DNA of 64,000 bases from Alterisphingorhabdus sp051668705. GTDB taxonomy: Bacteria > Pseudomonadota > Alphaproteobacteria > Sphingomonadales > Sphingomonadaceae. Location: NCBI RefSeq assembly GCF_051668705.1, contig NZ_CP196351.1, positions 2,046,001 to 2,110,000 of the forward strand, read 5' to 3'. The notes beneath the pieces are model-generated. The model saw nothing but the letters and a program-made list of their open reading frames with translations, made no database searches and was not told the origin of the DNA. Positions 7,833 through 17,525 of this stretch are shown here, piece by piece. The position numbers and the translations under genes were made by a program. Within the stretch, counting starts at the first letter, position 1, and every line of letters starts with the position of its first letter.

Positions 7833-8639
7833 TTACTCGCCGCCAGGTGCTGCACTTGCCTCGGCGGAACGCTTGTCACGCTTCTCTGTGAAGAGCATGA
7901 TCAGCAATGACCCTTCAAATAACAATATTAGCGGGATGCCTAGCAAAAGCTGAGAAACGATGTCAGGCGGTGTCAAAACAGCCGCAAAAATAAAGGCCCC
8001 GACTATCATATAGCGCCGCATACGCACCAACTGTTGTCGTTGCACCAGACCTGTTTTGTTCAGCAGAAGCAATAATACCGGCAACAGGAATGCAATCCCA
8101 AAGGCTAATATGATCTGCATTACAAAGGACAGATAGGCATCAGCATTGGGTAGAGCCTCAACCTCTAATCCGCCGCGCGCGCCTTCAAAATCCAGCAAAA
8201 AGCCGAACATGAGCGGCATGACTATATAATAGGCCAGAGCAGCACCTGCCGTAAACAGAAGCGGTGTAGCTATTAAAAATGGCAGAAATGCACGTCTTTC
8301 ATTGCCGTAAAGACCAGGAGCAACAAACAGCCATATCTGGTTTGCAATCACTGGAAAGGCGAGGAAAAAGCCGGCAAACATCGCGATTTTCAGTTCGACG
8401 AAAAGAACTTCATATAATTTCGTATAGATTAGCCGCGGGTCTTCACCTTCAAATGCAATGGTTAGTGGCTGCACCAAAAACCCGAAAATCGGCTTTGCAA
8501 AATACAGGCAGACACCAAAAGCGATGGCAAAGGCGAGAATGGCCCACATCAATCTGCGGCGCAGCTCAACCAGATGATCGAGCAACGGCATCTTGCTTTC
8601 CTCCAGATTGGGTTCGGCCGATGAATTAGGGTCCGCCAT
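7833..8639 (-). CDS. tatC: Sec-independent protein translocase TatC
   Basis: Multi-spanning inner-membrane subunit (268 aa) that recognises twin-arginine signal peptides with TatB. The N-terminal block PLLDHLVELRRRLMWAI contains the conserved LxELRxR, and six hydrophobic segments follow, with FAVFPVIANQIW-like and LTPPDIVSQLLLGIPLILL signatures. It is the last gene of tatA-tatB-tatC on the minus strand, five bases after tatB. Length is normal. Confidence 0.96.
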   Translation of the reverse strand: MADPNSSAEPNLEESKMPLLDHLVELRRRLMWAILAFAIAFGVCLYFAKPIFGFLVQPLTIAFEGEDPRLIYTKLYEVLFVELKIAMFAGFFLAFPVIANQIWLFVAPGLYGNERRAFLPFLIATPLLFTAGAALAYYIVMPLMFGFLLDFEGARGGLEVEALPNADAYLSFVMQIILAFGIAFLLPVLLLLLNKTGLVQRQQLVRMRRYMIVGAFIFAAVLTPPDIVSQLLLGIPLILLFEGSLLIMLFTEKRDKRSAEASAAPGGE

Positions 8640-8644
8640 GGCGC

Positions 8645-9037
8645 TTATCCGGCGTCCTTATCATTGGTCGAAGCTGGCTTATCATCCCCAGAGACGCTCT
8701 GATCCACATCAGAACCATCAGTAATTTGCTCATTGTCAGATATATTTTGCGGTGCAGCATGCGCTGCCGTTCCATCCATGGGCAACATGGCAGGCCCGCC
8801 GCCATGCTCTTTCATAATCTGCGCATTTTGCTCAGCCCATTTTTTCTCCAGCGCTTCCATTTCCGCTTCATGCGCGATGGAATCAAGGCTGGTGCGGAAT
8901 TGACCGACAAGACGCCGCGCCTGACTGACCCAGCGCCCAACAGTGCGCATCGCCATGGGCAGCTCTTTCGGGCCGATAACAACAATGGCGATAATCACAA
9001 TCGCCAATAGCTCGGTCGCGCCTATATCGAATAACAT
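8645..9037 (-). CDS. tatB: Twin-arginine translocase subunit TatB
   Basis: A 130-aa protein with the TatA/B fold: MLFDIGATELLAIVIIAIVVIGPKELP gives the short N-terminal membrane helix, the conserved Glu and the GPKELP hinge, followed by the amphipathic helix RTVGRWVSQARRLVGQFR and a long polar tail rich in Asp, Ser and Gln. It pairs with TatC to bind twin-arginine precursors. Position between tatA and tatC confirms TatB rather than a second TatA. Confidence 0.94.
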   Translation of the reverse strand: MLFDIGATELLAIVIIAIVVIGPKELPMAMRTVGRWVSQARRLVGQFRTSLDSIAHEAEMEALEKKWAEQNAQIMKEHGGGPAMLPMDGTAAHAAPQNISDNEQITDGSDVDQSVSGDDKPASTNDKDAG

Positions 9038-9089
9038 ATTGTCAGACCTTTGGACCTAAAGCCCGTCAAAGGACAAATGCGCCGCTTGT

Positions 9090-9329
9090 TCAGGCGTTAT
9101 CGTGCGTCTTGTTGGTGACATTGTCGCTACCAACGCTGCTCTTACCCTCAATTTGTTGGGGTGCAGATGATGAACCGCCGGCATTGTCGTCATCACCAAT
9201 GCCCTTTTTAAAGCTGTTAATGCCCTTGCCGACATCACCCATAATCTCGGAAATTTTTCCGCGACCGAATAATACGAGCACAAGCGCGGCGATAATCAGC
9301 AGGCCACCAATACCGATATTACTGAACAT
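9090..9329 (-). CDS. tatA: Twin-arginine translocase subunit TatA
   Basis: A 79-aa pore-forming Tat subunit: short membrane helix SNIGIGGLLIIAALVLVLFG, the hinge GRGKISEIMGDVGKGINSFKKG and a polar tail. First gene of the tat operon, 42 bases downstream of scpB on the same strand, so tat genes may be co-transcribed with the scp genes. Confidence 0.94.
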   Translation of the reverse strand: MFSNIGIGGLLIIAALVLVLFGRGKISEIMGDVGKGINSFKKGIGDDDNAGGSSSAPQQIEGKSSVGSDNVTNKTHDNA

Positions 9330-9371
9330 ATATTGTCTCCTTTGCGCAGATCAGCGCCTTATATTCCTATA

Positions 9372-10112
9372 TTAGGGACTTTCGTGCGTAATCGCTACCT
9401 TATTGTCATCATCGCCCTGAACCGGCACATTTAGCGGCACATCTGTTGGCGAAGATATATCCTCGCCTTCACCTGCTTCATGGCTAGTCTGGCTTTGTCT
9501 TGCTGGGTCGCCATCACCTTCGGCTTGTTCTTCATTATCAGTCTGTTGCCCCATCGCTTCATCAAAAGCAGACTCGACCGGATCGAGCAGACCAGCAGCA
9601 CGAAGATCAGCAATGCCGGGCAGATCGCGGCGCGTTTTCAGGCCGAAATGGGTGAGAAAATCCTTTGTGGTGGCGTATAATAAAGGCCGACCAGGCGTTT
9701 CGCGGCGACCAGCAGGGCGAATCCAATCGGTTTCCATAAGCACGTCCAATGTGCCCTTGCTGGTCTGCACGCCGCGTATCGCTTCAATTTCTGCCCTGCT
9801 AACAGGCTCATGATAAGCAATTATGGCCAGTGTTTCGGTCGCAGCGCGGGATAATTTGCGCGCTGCCTCTCGCTCTTTGCGCAGCATATGCGACATGTCA
9901 GATGCGGTTTGGAAATGCCATCTGCCGCCAGCGACGACCAGCTCCACACCCCGCCCCTGATAATGCTCTGCCAAAGTCACTAATCCGGCCTGAATATCGC
10001 AATCCTGCCCCAGATATTCGCCTATCTGACGCGGTGTCAGGGGTTCCTCGCTAGCGAAGATGATCGCTTCTATCGCGCGCAATTGCTCTTCATTGGGCGG
10101 GTTTTCACTCAT
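9372..10112 (-). CDS. scpB: Segregation and condensation protein ScpB
   Basis: Winged-helix partner of ScpA and SMC in chromosome condensation. The 246-aa protein has the ScpB core (RAIEAIIFASEEPLT, AAYHEPVSRAEIEAIRGV-type helix, GRRETPGRPLLYATTKDFL) in the first 180 residues and an acidic, Gln/Glu-rich tail of about 60 residues. Its start overlaps the scpA stop by 4 bases, so translation is coupled. Confidence 0.93.
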   Translation of the reverse strand: MSENPPNEEQLRAIEAIIFASEEPLTPRQIGEYLGQDCDIQAGLVTLAEHYQGRGVELVVAGGRWHFQTASDMSHMLRKEREAARKLSRAATETLAIIAYHEPVSRAEIEAIRGVQTSKGTLDVLMETDWIRPAGRRETPGRPLLYATTKDFLTHFGLKTRRDLPGIADLRAAGLLDPVESAFDEAMGQQTDNEEQAEGDGDPARQSQTSHEAGEGEDISSPTDVPLNVPVQGDDDNKVAITHESP

Positions 10113-10915
10113 GATGCCGACCTTATCTCAAGCGGCGCAAATGCTTCTTCCTGCCGCAAATCTACGGCCCCGCCGCGTGCCAATTCCAATGCCGCAACAA
10201 AACTTGATGCAATGGCTGAGCGGCGCAAACGCCCTGATACACCTTCGGGCAGGAAATCTTCCAGCCGTGTCCAATCCAAAGCCGCGCCAACCATATTGGA
10301 GACCCGCGCCAATGCATCCTCCAGCGTCATAACTTCGCGCGATGCGACAATATGCACCGCGGGCGCTGTTCGCATTTTTACCGCAGCATAGCCCTGCATG
10401 ATGTCGTAAATATTGCTGGTCCAGCGCGTTTGGGTCAATGTGCGCAAACCTTCAGGGGCGCCGCGCACAAACACATCACGGCCAACACGGTCGCGCGCCA
10501 TCAATCGCGCACCCGATTCGCGCATGGCTTGTAATCGCTGCAACCGTAGCTGTAAACGCAGCGCCAACTCTTCCGGCGAAGGGTCAACCTCTGGGTCTTT
10601 GGGCAGCAGCAAAGCAGACTTCAAATAGGTCAGCCACGCCGCCATCACCAGATAATCCGCCGCCAACTCAACTTTCAATTGTTCCGCATCAGCAATAAAG
10701 GCCAGATATTGCCTGACCAGCTCAAGGATAGAAATTTCGCGCAGATCGACTTTTTGCGTACGTGCCAGGCTGAGCAAGAGATCGAGCGGCCCTTCCCAGC
10801 CCTCAATATCCAATTGCAGGCTAAGCTCATCGCCCTCTGCCGATATATCGGTGCGCACCGGCGACTCCCATTCGGGCAGGTCGATCATATCATCATCATG
10901 ATCCTCACTCGCCAT
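10109..10915 (-). CDS. scpA: Segregation and condensation protein ScpA
   Basis: Kleisin subunit bridging the SMC heads, 268 aa. The diagnostic LDIEGWEGPLDLLLSLARTQKVDL block is near residue 32, followed by YLAFIADAEQLKVELAADYLVMAAWLTYLKS, the usual ScpA N-terminal region, and a C-terminal winged-helix segment. Nineteen bases separate it from nagZ upstream, and it overlaps scpB downstream; the order nagZ-scpA-scpB-tatA-tatB-tatC is typical of alphaproteobacteria. Confidence 0.94.
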   Translation of the reverse strand: MASEDHDDDMIDLPEWESPVRTDISAEGDELSLQLDIEGWEGPLDLLLSLARTQKVDLREISILELVRQYLAFIADAEQLKVELAADYLVMAAWLTYLKSALLLPKDPEVDPSPEELALRLQLRLQRLQAMRESGARLMARDRVGRDVFVRGAPEGLRTLTQTRWTSNIYDIMQGYAAVKMRTAPAVHIVASREVMTLEDALARVSNMVGAALDWTRLEDFLPEGVSGRLRRSAIASSFVAALELARGGAVDLRQEEAFAPLEIRSAS

Positions 10916-10934
10916 GCCCTAGCCCTTCCGCGCT

Positions 10935-11960
10935 TTATACCAAAGCCATCAGGCTATCACGTTTTGCGGCCCATGCGCTCTGCTGTTCAGCCAGTATTGA
11001 ATCTGGTTGCGGCAAAGCCTGACGCACCCGGTCCAGCCGGACTTGCGCAGCTTCACTTATATCGGGCAATCTCTCCGCCATTTCTTGCATATCGGGCATT
11101 TTGCCCCAGCAGTTGAGCGCTATGTCACACCCTGCGGCAATAGATGCCACTGCACGATCCGGCACAGAGCCGGACAAAGCCTTCATATCCAGATCATCTG
11201 TGAACAAAAGGCCATCAAAACCAATCTTGTCCCGAATGATATGCTGAATAATATGCGGCGATAATGTTACTGGATTGACGCTATCCCAAGCCGGAAAGAC
11301 AATATGACCAGTCATCCCCATTTCCGCAGAGCTAAGCCGCTGAAATGGCTCAAGATCAATGGCCAGCGCATCCTCATCAGCATCAACCACAGGCAGATTA
11401 TGATGGCTATCCACCAATGCCCTGCCATGGCCCGGCATATGTTTGATAACGCCCAATACGCCGCCATCTTTCAACCCGTCCAGAGCGCCGCGCCCTAAAG
11501 CGGCAACGCGTGAAGGTTCTTCCCCAAAGGCGCGATCACCGATAACTGCGTCATTGCTGCCTGGCTGGCGCACATCAATCATCGGCGCGCAATCCACATT
11601 GATGCCCATTGCCGCCAAGTCACTAGCCAAAGCGGCATAATTGGCGCGTACAGCTTCAATAGCGCTAATCGGTGCTTTTGCATAAAGCGCATCAAATGCG
11701 CCCGGCGCGGGATATTCTGGCCAGATAGGCGCTTTCATCCGCGCAACGCGCCCGCCTTCCTGATCGATCATCACCAGCAATTTATCATCACCGTGCAAAT
11801 CGCGCAGGCTATCAGTCAAGGCTCGCAATTGCGTCTTGCTTTCAATATTACGGCCAAAGATAATATAGCCAGTGGGCCGGACCTCACGGAAAAATGCACT
11901 TTCATCATCCGTAAGGACAAGGCCTGACATCCCAAATATGACAGGCTTCATCGCATCCAC
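10935..11960 (-). CDS. nagZ: Beta-N-acetylhexosaminidase NagZ (peptidoglycan recycling)
   Basis: Glycoside hydrolase family 3 enzyme (341 aa, one domain, no signal peptide) that removes N-acetylglucosamine from muropeptides in the cytoplasm. Motifs: MIDQEGGRVARMK near residue 65, VIKHMPGHGRALVDSHHNLP (the flexible-loop KH(F/M)PGHG with its Asp-His pair) near residue 165, and the nucleophile region GLLFTDDLDMKAL. It sits between the SPOR protein and scpA, an arrangement that is common in sphingomonads. An ATG three codons in is an alternative start. Confidence 0.93.
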   Translation of the reverse strand: MDAMKPVIFGMSGLVLTDDESAFFREVRPTGYIIFGRNIESKTQLRALTDSLRDLHGDDKLLVMIDQEGGRVARMKAPIWPEYPAPGAFDALYAKAPISAIEAVRANYAALASDLAAMGINVDCAPMIDVRQPGSNDAVIGDRAFGEEPSRVAALGRGALDGLKDGGVLGVIKHMPGHGRALVDSHHNLPVVDADEDALAIDLEPFQRLSSAEMGMTGHIVFPAWDSVNPVTLSPHIIQHIIRDKIGFDGLLFTDDLDMKALSGSVPDRAVASIAAGCDIALNCWGKMPDMQEMAERLPDISEAAQVRLDRVRQALPQPDSILAEQQSAWAAKRDSLMALV

Positions 11961-11987
11961 TCCCGATTATCCTGCACCAGCATCTTA

Positions 11988-12602
11988 TTAGCGGACAACA
12001 ATACAGGATTGTCCAGCAGTCTTTAATCGGCCGCATACTGAATTGGCGGTGGCAAGATCAGGCGCGACAGCACTCAAACGATAAACCGTTCCAGCCTCAA
12101 CCTTTGCGGCAGCAATCTTTTTCGGCAATTTGGCGATATAATCATAGCGGCCCGACAAAGTATTCCAGCCGCTATTGGCTTTCGCTTCATTGCTATAAGC
12201 ACCCAACTGCACCAGAACGCCGCCCGATGTCGTGACTTTATCCGCTCCAGCCAAAGCTGTGACACGTTCTTCACCTTCGGCTGCCGCAGGGCTGGCATCG
12301 CCAGTACCTTGAAATTCCTTACCGCCAGCATCTTTTGGCGCGACTTTATAATCGCCTTCCGGTGCTTCGATCAGCTGACCGCCGCCGCTGGAGGCGGTTT
12401 GGGCATTACGATTTTGAAGAAAATACACCATGGCAACGACAAGGCCCAAGAACACAACGCCCAATAGCAACAGGCCCAGCACCTTCATGGCAGAGCTGGA
12501 GCCACTATCATAATCATCAGCGGATTCGAGCCAGGGCAGACGCTCTTCATCATCAGCGATCAGTTGATCTTCCGCGTCTTCAAATGTGTTCTCGTCGCTC
12601 AT
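11988..12602 (-). CDS. SPOR-domain inner-membrane protein
   Basis: A 204-aa bitopic protein: acidic cytoplasmic N-terminus (residues 1-45), one membrane helix (VLGLLLLGVVFLGLVVAMVYF), a flexible periplasmic linker and a C-terminal SPOR domain (GVLVQLGAYSNEAKANSGWN onward) that binds glycan strands stripped of stem peptides at the division site. The start used (MSDENTFED) has GGGGAGA seven bases ahead; an upstream in-frame start would add 15 residues without a ribosome site. Between argS and nagZ, the classical place for this protein in alphaproteobacteria. Confidence 0.88.
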   Translation of the reverse strand: MSDENTFEDAEDQLIADDEERLPWLESADDYDSGSSSAMKVLGLLLLGVVFLGLVVAMVYFLQNRNAQTASSGGGQLIEAPEGDYKVAPKDAGGKEFQGTGDASPAAAEGEERVTALAGADKVTTSGGVLVQLGAYSNEAKANSGWNTLSGRYDYIAKLPKKIAAAKVEAGTVYRLSAVAPDLATANSVCGRLKTAGQSCIVVR

Positions 12603-12681
12603 TTCACTATCTCCCCAAAAACCGCCAGTCCAATAGCGCCGCCCCAATAGCGCGGGCAGCTGTCACCTCACCCAGACAGTT

Positions 12682-14406
12682 TTACATACGGTCGGCCGCT
12701 TCAACACCCATGATGCTCAGGCCATTACGTAATATTTGCCCGATATTTTCGCTCATGAAAAGCCTTGCACCAGACAATATCGGCGCATCTGTGCGCAAAA
12801 CGCGCATATCAGGCTGATCTTTGCCCAAATTCCAGAATGCATGATAGGCTGCGGCCAGATCGTAAAGATAAAAGGCAATGCGGTGCGGTTCGCGCGCTTG
12901 TGCCGCGCCTTCAACGATTCGCGGAAATTGTGCTGCCAGCTGGATAAGCTCAACATCGCCCTGTGTCAGTTGATCCAAATGCGCATCAGAGGCTGCAAGC
13001 CCTTCATCTTTGGCCTTACGCAGCGTGGACGATATCCGCGCATGGGCATATTGCACATAGAAGACCGGATTGTCTTTTGACGCTTCCACCACCTTGGCAA
13101 AGTCAAAGTCCATCTGTGCATCTGCTTTGCGCGTCAGCATGGTGAAGCGCACTACATCTTTGCCAACTTCTTTGACCACATCGGCCAGAGTGACAAAATC
13201 GCCGGAACGTTTCGACATTTTTACCGGTTCGCCATCGCGCAACAACCGTACCATTTGCACCAGCTTGACATCAAATGGCGTGTCACCATCGGTCAAGGCA
13301 GCAACTGCGGCCTTTATCCGCTTGACGGTTCCGGCATGGTCAGCGCCCCAAATATCAATCAGAGCATCGGCTTTTTGCGCCTTTTGGTAATGATAGGCCA
13401 TATCTGCGCCAAAATAGGTCCATTTGCCATCCGATTTACGGATAGGCCGATCCTGATCGTCACCAAATTTTGTGGAGCGGAATAAAGGAAGTTCAACCGC
13501 TTCCCAATCTTCCAATGTCTTGCCCTTGGGCGCTTCCAAAAGCCCGTCAAAAACCAGATCCTTACCCCGCAAAAACGCTTCGGCTTCAGCTGGCTTTCCT
13601 GCCGCTTGCAATGCGGCTTCAGAGGCAAAGACATCATGTTCAATGCCCAGCAAGGCAAGGTCCGCACGGATCATGTCAAGCATGGCTGCAACGGCCTTTT
13701 CGCGGAATATAGTGAGCCATTCCTGCTCATCCTTATCAGCAAAACGGTTCTGATACTCCTGCGCCAATGCCTGCCCGACCGGCACCAGATAATCACCGGG
13801 ATAAAGGCCGGAAGGTATCTCCCCAATGTCGCGGCCAAGCGCTTCAAGATAACGCAGATATACCGAGTGCGCGAGCACATCGACCTGCCCGCCTGCATCG
13901 TTAACATAATATTCGCGGATCACCTTGTGACCCACAAAGTCCAGCAAATTGGCCAGCGCATCACCCACCACCGCACCGCGGCAATGGCCCATATGCATGG
14001 GGCCAGTGGGGTTGGCCGAAACATATTCAACATTCACGATGGACGTATCGGGATTGGCCGGCCGCCCATAATCAGCGCCCGCTTGCGCTATATCATGCAG
14101 CTCTGCTGTCCATGCCCCGCTGGTCAATCGCAAATTGATAAAACCCGGCCCTGCAATCTCAACAGACACAACTTCATCAATTTTGCGCAGCTCGCCCGCT
14201 AATAGTTCAGCAAAATCGCGCGGCTTGGTCCCTGCTGCTTTGGCCAGCACCATGGCAGCATTGGTCGCAAGGTCACCATGGCTGGCATCGCGCGGCGGCT
14301 CAACAGTAACGGCTTTGCGCGGCGCATCAGCAGGCAGCACTTGCTGTGCAACCAAGGCATCCAAGGCAGCATGTATATGATCGGCAAAGCGGGTAAATAA
14401 GGGCAT
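12682..14406 (-). CDS. argS: Arginine--tRNA ligase
   Basis: Class I aminoacyl-tRNA synthetase, 574 aa. The ArgRS N-terminal domain opens the protein; the HIGH-type motif appears as ANPTGPMHMGHCRGAVVGD near residue 130, and the KMSKR loop is VKMSKRSGDFVTLADVV near residue 400. The DALR anticodon-binding domain ends the protein. First gene of the minus-strand cluster argS-SPOR-nagZ-scpAB-tatABC. Confidence 0.97.
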   Translation of the reverse strand: MPLFTRFADHIHAALDALVAQQVLPADAPRKAVTVEPPRDASHGDLATNAAMVLAKAAGTKPRDFAELLAGELRKIDEVVSVEIAGPGFINLRLTSGAWTAELHDIAQAGADYGRPANPDTSIVNVEYVSANPTGPMHMGHCRGAVVGDALANLLDFVGHKVIREYYVNDAGGQVDVLAHSVYLRYLEALGRDIGEIPSGLYPGDYLVPVGQALAQEYQNRFADKDEQEWLTIFREKAVAAMLDMIRADLALLGIEHDVFASEAALQAAGKPAEAEAFLRGKDLVFDGLLEAPKGKTLEDWEAVELPLFRSTKFGDDQDRPIRKSDGKWTYFGADMAYHYQKAQKADALIDIWGADHAGTVKRIKAAVAALTDGDTPFDVKLVQMVRLLRDGEPVKMSKRSGDFVTLADVVKEVGKDVVRFTMLTRKADAQMDFDFAKVVEASKDNPVFYVQYAHARISSTLRKAKDEGLAASDAHLDQLTQGDVELIQLAAQFPRIVEGAAQAREPHRIAFYLYDLAAAYHAFWNLGKDQPDMRVLRTDAPILSGARLFMSENIGQILRNGLSIMGVEAADRM

Positions 14407-14641
14407 TTGCGGCTATTCTTTCACTATAAATCTGGTCAGTCTTATATGGATATTCGCCCAGACTGTTCATAAGGGTTATTCAGGCCGGCAATATGGTCAA
14501 GACGTCACGTTCGAGATTGCTTTAGCCCATCGTGATAACAGGCTTCAAGTATCAGCAATGACACGGCCCAATTCAGCACAATAGACCTCCAGAGCCAATT
14601 CTGCGAAGGGCTGCTCGGCACTTTATTATATGCGCAAACCC

Positions 14642-15295
14642 TTATCGCGTGGCGTTATATTGCAGTTGGTCCTGAGTAAGCTGAAACCCAATCAGCAATT
14701 CAAATCGGGCACGGTTCAGCGCTGCACGGACCGTCGGGTCAGCCAAGGGATCAATCGCAGCGGACGCATCGCCACTTTTGCGTTTGGCTGTAATGCGTTG
14801 CAGCACATCATCCGGCAAAGTTGCATTAGCGCGATCAACATAGCTTGCCGCCTTGGCACTTGCCTGAGCACGATATTCGCCATCAGGGAATGTCAAAGTC
14901 ACGGTGCCGACCCGCTTTGCAATCACCGCACTGCCACCGCGTACAACGGTCGAGAAATAGGGCAATTCAACAGTTCTTGCGCCTTCTGCAAAGCTGCGCC
15001 GGGCAATGACGTCAAAAGTCGCTTCGGAATATAGCTTTTCATCGCCCTCATTGCATGTTGATCGCAAATTGGTCACTTGCGCCACAACATCAATCGCACT
15101 GGCATCACGGCTGTTGACTGGGTCGAACAGGGTAATATCACCGGCATAGTTCGGGATGGCGACTTCCGGACAGGTGGACAATGTTGATGTCACGCCAAGG
15201 CCACCAGCAACAACCAGCTGGTCATCACCTGCACAGCCGCTGAGCACCATGGCGGCCATTGCCGCAATACCCATATTCCCCAATTTCAAACGCAT
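14642..15295 (-). CDS. Putative lipoprotein of unknown function
   Basis: A 217-aa protein with a lipoprotein signal (hydrophobic residues 8-18, lipobox LSGC at about residue 20), so it should be attached to a membrane by a modified cysteine. The mature part has no motif I recognise; it contains beta-rich stretches (VTLTFPDGEYRAQASAKAASYV) and ends with QLTQDQLQYNATR. Start chosen at MRLKLGNMG; four residues earlier (ATG at 15307) is possible. Flanked by argS and the divergent ispH. A conserved sphingomonad lipoprotein is likely but unproven. Confidence 0.8.
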   Translation of the reverse strand: MRLKLGNMGIAAMAAMVLSGCAGDDQLVVAGGLGVTSTLSTCPEVAIPNYAGDITLFDPVNSRDASAIDVVAQVTNLRSTCNEGDEKLYSEATFDVIARRSFAEGARTVELPYFSTVVRGGSAVIAKRVGTVTLTFPDGEYRAQASAKAASYVDRANATLPDDVLQRITAKRKSGDASAAIDPLADPTVRAALNRARFELLIGFQLTQDQLQYNATR

Positions 15296-15581
15296 AATAA
15301 TCCCCAAAACATCTTTATTTCAGCCCATTTCAAGGGGCGAAAAGCAAGGCTTTATCTCTTGGCACGTGCTATGCAATATTGCATTGGACGCTGCAAGTCA
15401 TGGATTTCAATCTTACCATGAATACAGGCTTTCACTCGGCCGATAAAATCTTTACATATGTTGCAGGTGATTGCATGAACAGTCGCCGAACAGCACGCCA
15501 AAGTGCGACATAATTGACGACATAGTATCGGCGATAAGCCCATTAGACACAAATGCCCTTTACCAATCAGGACCAGCCAAA

Positions 15582-16532
15582 ATGACCAAAAAAGCCCTGG
15601 AAATTGTTATCGCATCACCGCGTGGTTTTTGTGCCGGCGTCGACCGCGCTATCGAGATTGTCGAGGTCGCACTGCAAAAATATGGTGCTCCTGTCTATGT
15701 TCGTCATGAGATTGTGCATAACCGTTATGTTGTTGATAATTTAAAAGAAAAAGGTGCGATCTTTGTTGAAGAACTGGACGAAGTTCCTGACAATGTGCCC
15801 GTTGTATTTTCCGCGCATGGCGTTCCGAAATCCGTGCCCGCTAAAGCGGAAATGCGCGGACTAAACTATCTTGATGCGACCTGCCCCTTGGTTTCCAAGG
15901 TGCACAGACAGGCCGAGCGTCAGGTTGAGGCAGGCCGCCATATTATTTTTGTTGGCCATGAAGGGCACCCAGAAGTTATCGGCACATTTGGTCAAGTCCC
16001 CGAAGGCGATATGACATTGGTTGAGACCGTAGAGGATGTCGCAAATCTGAAGGTTAAAGATGAAGATTGTCTGGCTTACCTTACCCAAACAACATTGTCT
16101 GTGGATGATACGGCGGAGATTATCACCGCCTTACAGAAGCGTTTCCCCAAAATCGTCGGGCCCAAGGCTGAAGATATTTGCTATGCTACCTCCAACCGTC
16201 AAGCAGCGGTCAAAGCCATTGCCAGCGATGCACAGGCGATGTTCGTTATTGGCGCACCCAACAGTTCAAACTCCCTGCGTTTGGTGGAAGTAGCAGAGCG
16301 TGAGGGCACGCCCTCCATGCTGATCCAGCGCGCACATGATATTGATTTTCGCTGGCTTGACCAAGTCTCGACCTTGGGGCTGACCGCTGGCGCATCTGCT
16401 CCGGAAGAGCTGGTACGCGAAGTTATTGACGCACTGGCAGAGCGTTTTGAAGTCACAGAACGCAAAGTGCGGACGGTTGATGAGAAGATTGTCTTCAAAT
16501 TGCCCCGCGGTCTGGAAACCAACGCCGCCTGA
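15582..16532 (+). CDS. ispH: 4-hydroxy-3-methylbut-2-enyl diphosphate reductase IspH
   Basis: Iron-sulfur enzyme (316 aa) that makes IPP and DMAPP in the last step of the MEP isoprenoid pathway. The three cluster cysteines are visible in PRGFCAGVDRAIEIVE, LDATCPLVSKVHRQ and DICYATSNRQAAVKA; VGHEGHPEV is also canonical. I start at ATG 15582 (MTKKALEIVIASPRGF) with AGGA eleven bases ahead; the frame stays open 37 codons upstream but that part shows no conserved sequence. Followed by thrB after 15 bases: ispH-thrB-rnhA is a common alphaproteobacterial operon. Confidence 0.96.
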   Translation: MTKKALEIVIASPRGFCAGVDRAIEIVEVALQKYGAPVYVRHEIVHNRYVVDNLKEKGAIFVEELDEVPDNVPVVFSAHGVPKSVPAKAEMRGLNYLDATCPLVSKVHRQAERQVEAGRHIIFVGHEGHPEVIGTFGQVPEGDMTLVETVEDVANLKVKDEDCLAYLTQTTLSVDDTAEIITALQKRFPKIVGPKAEDICYATSNRQAAVKAIASDAQAMFVIGAPNSSNSLRLVEVAEREGTPSMLIQRAHDIDFRWLDQVSTLGLTAGASAPEELVREVIDALAERFEVTERKVRTVDEKIVFKLPRGLETNAA

Positions 16533-16547
16533 TCAGGCGCTCATATC

Positions 16548-17525
16548 ATGGCTGTATATACGCAAATCGGCCAGGAACAGCTCGCACAGTTCCTGAAGGA
16601 TTATGATGTTGGAGAATTGATAAACTTCTCCGGCATTGCGCAAGGCGTGGAAAACAGCAATTACCGCGTCGAAACTACGAGCGGCCCCTATATTCTGACC
16701 CTGTATGAAAAGCGGGTGGCAAAGACTGATCTGCCCTTTTTTGTGGCCTTGATGGATCATGCCGCTGCGCAAGGCGTCGCTATGCCGGGAACGGTTTCTG
16801 ATCGCAGCAATATCAGCATCAAACAGCTGTGCGGCAAACCGGCATGTTTGATCGAATTTATGGCGGGCAATACTATTGGAAAACCAAATGCTGACCTGGC
16901 CTATAAAGGCGGGGTAGCTCTTGGTCAGTTTCATCAGGCTATGCGCGGCTTCTCCATGACGCGCAGCAACAGCATGGGGCCAGATGAGTGGCAGCGTCTT
17001 GCCGATATATGCGCGCCCAAACTGCACAATATCACGCCAGAAAAGCCTATCGAACTGACGCCTGTTTTAAGCGATATTTTGCACCACTGGCCAAGCGACC
17101 TGCCGCAATCAACAATCCATGCTGACCTTTTCCCCGACAATGTCATGGTGCAAGGGAGCGAGGTTTCCGCCATTATCGATGTCTATTTCGCGTGCACGGA
17201 CATTCGCGCCTATGATCTGGCCGTGATGCACAGTGCATGGTGTTTTGGCGATGATGGTTTGAATTTTGATGCAGATATATCGCAGCAATTGCTTAGCGGA
17301 TATGGCTCGGTAATCACGTTGGAGCCACAAGAAATTTCCGCTCTGCCCATATTGTGCCGAGGGGCAAGTCTGCGCTTCTTCCTCAGCCGCGCTTATGACT
17401 GGCTGCATACTGCCCCCGATGCGATGGTGACGCGCAAAGACCCCATGGCCTATTGGCATAGGCTGGAATTTTATGGGCAAGAGCCAAATCACGCCCTTTT
17501 TGCAAAGGCCTTTAACCATGGATGA
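16548..17525 (+). CDS. thrB: Homoserine kinase (ThrB, APH-fold type)
   Basis: Phosphorylates homoserine for threonine synthesis. The 325-aa protein is the proteobacterial type related to aminoglycoside phosphotransferases, not the GHMP type: IHADLFPDNVMV is the catalytic loop, ISAIIDVYFACTDIRAYDL is the metal-binding segment, and GVENSNYRVET lies in the N-lobe. In that second motif the usual Asp-Phe is Asp-Val-Tyr-Phe, still typical of ThrB. Its last 8 bases overlap the start of rnhA. Confidence 0.94.
   Translation: MAVYTQIGQEQLAQFLKDYDVGELINFSGIAQGVENSNYRVETTSGPYILTLYEKRVAKTDLPFFVALMDHAAAQGVAMPGTVSDRSNISIKQLCGKPACLIEFMAGNTIGKPNADLAYKGGVALGQFHQAMRGFSMTRSNSMGPDEWQRLADICAPKLHNITPEKPIELTPVLSDILHHWPSDLPQSTIHADLFPDNVMVQGSEVSAIIDVYFACTDIRAYDLAVMHSAWCFGDDGLNFDADISQQLLSGYGSVITLEPQEISALPILCRGASLRFFLSRAYDWLHTAPDAMVTRKDPMAYWHRLEFYGQEPNHALFAKAFNHG

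Noticed and set aside
15471..15581. 37-codon N-terminal extension of IspH
   Set aside because: The IspH family starts close to the EIVIASPRGF motif and AGGA precedes ATG 15582.
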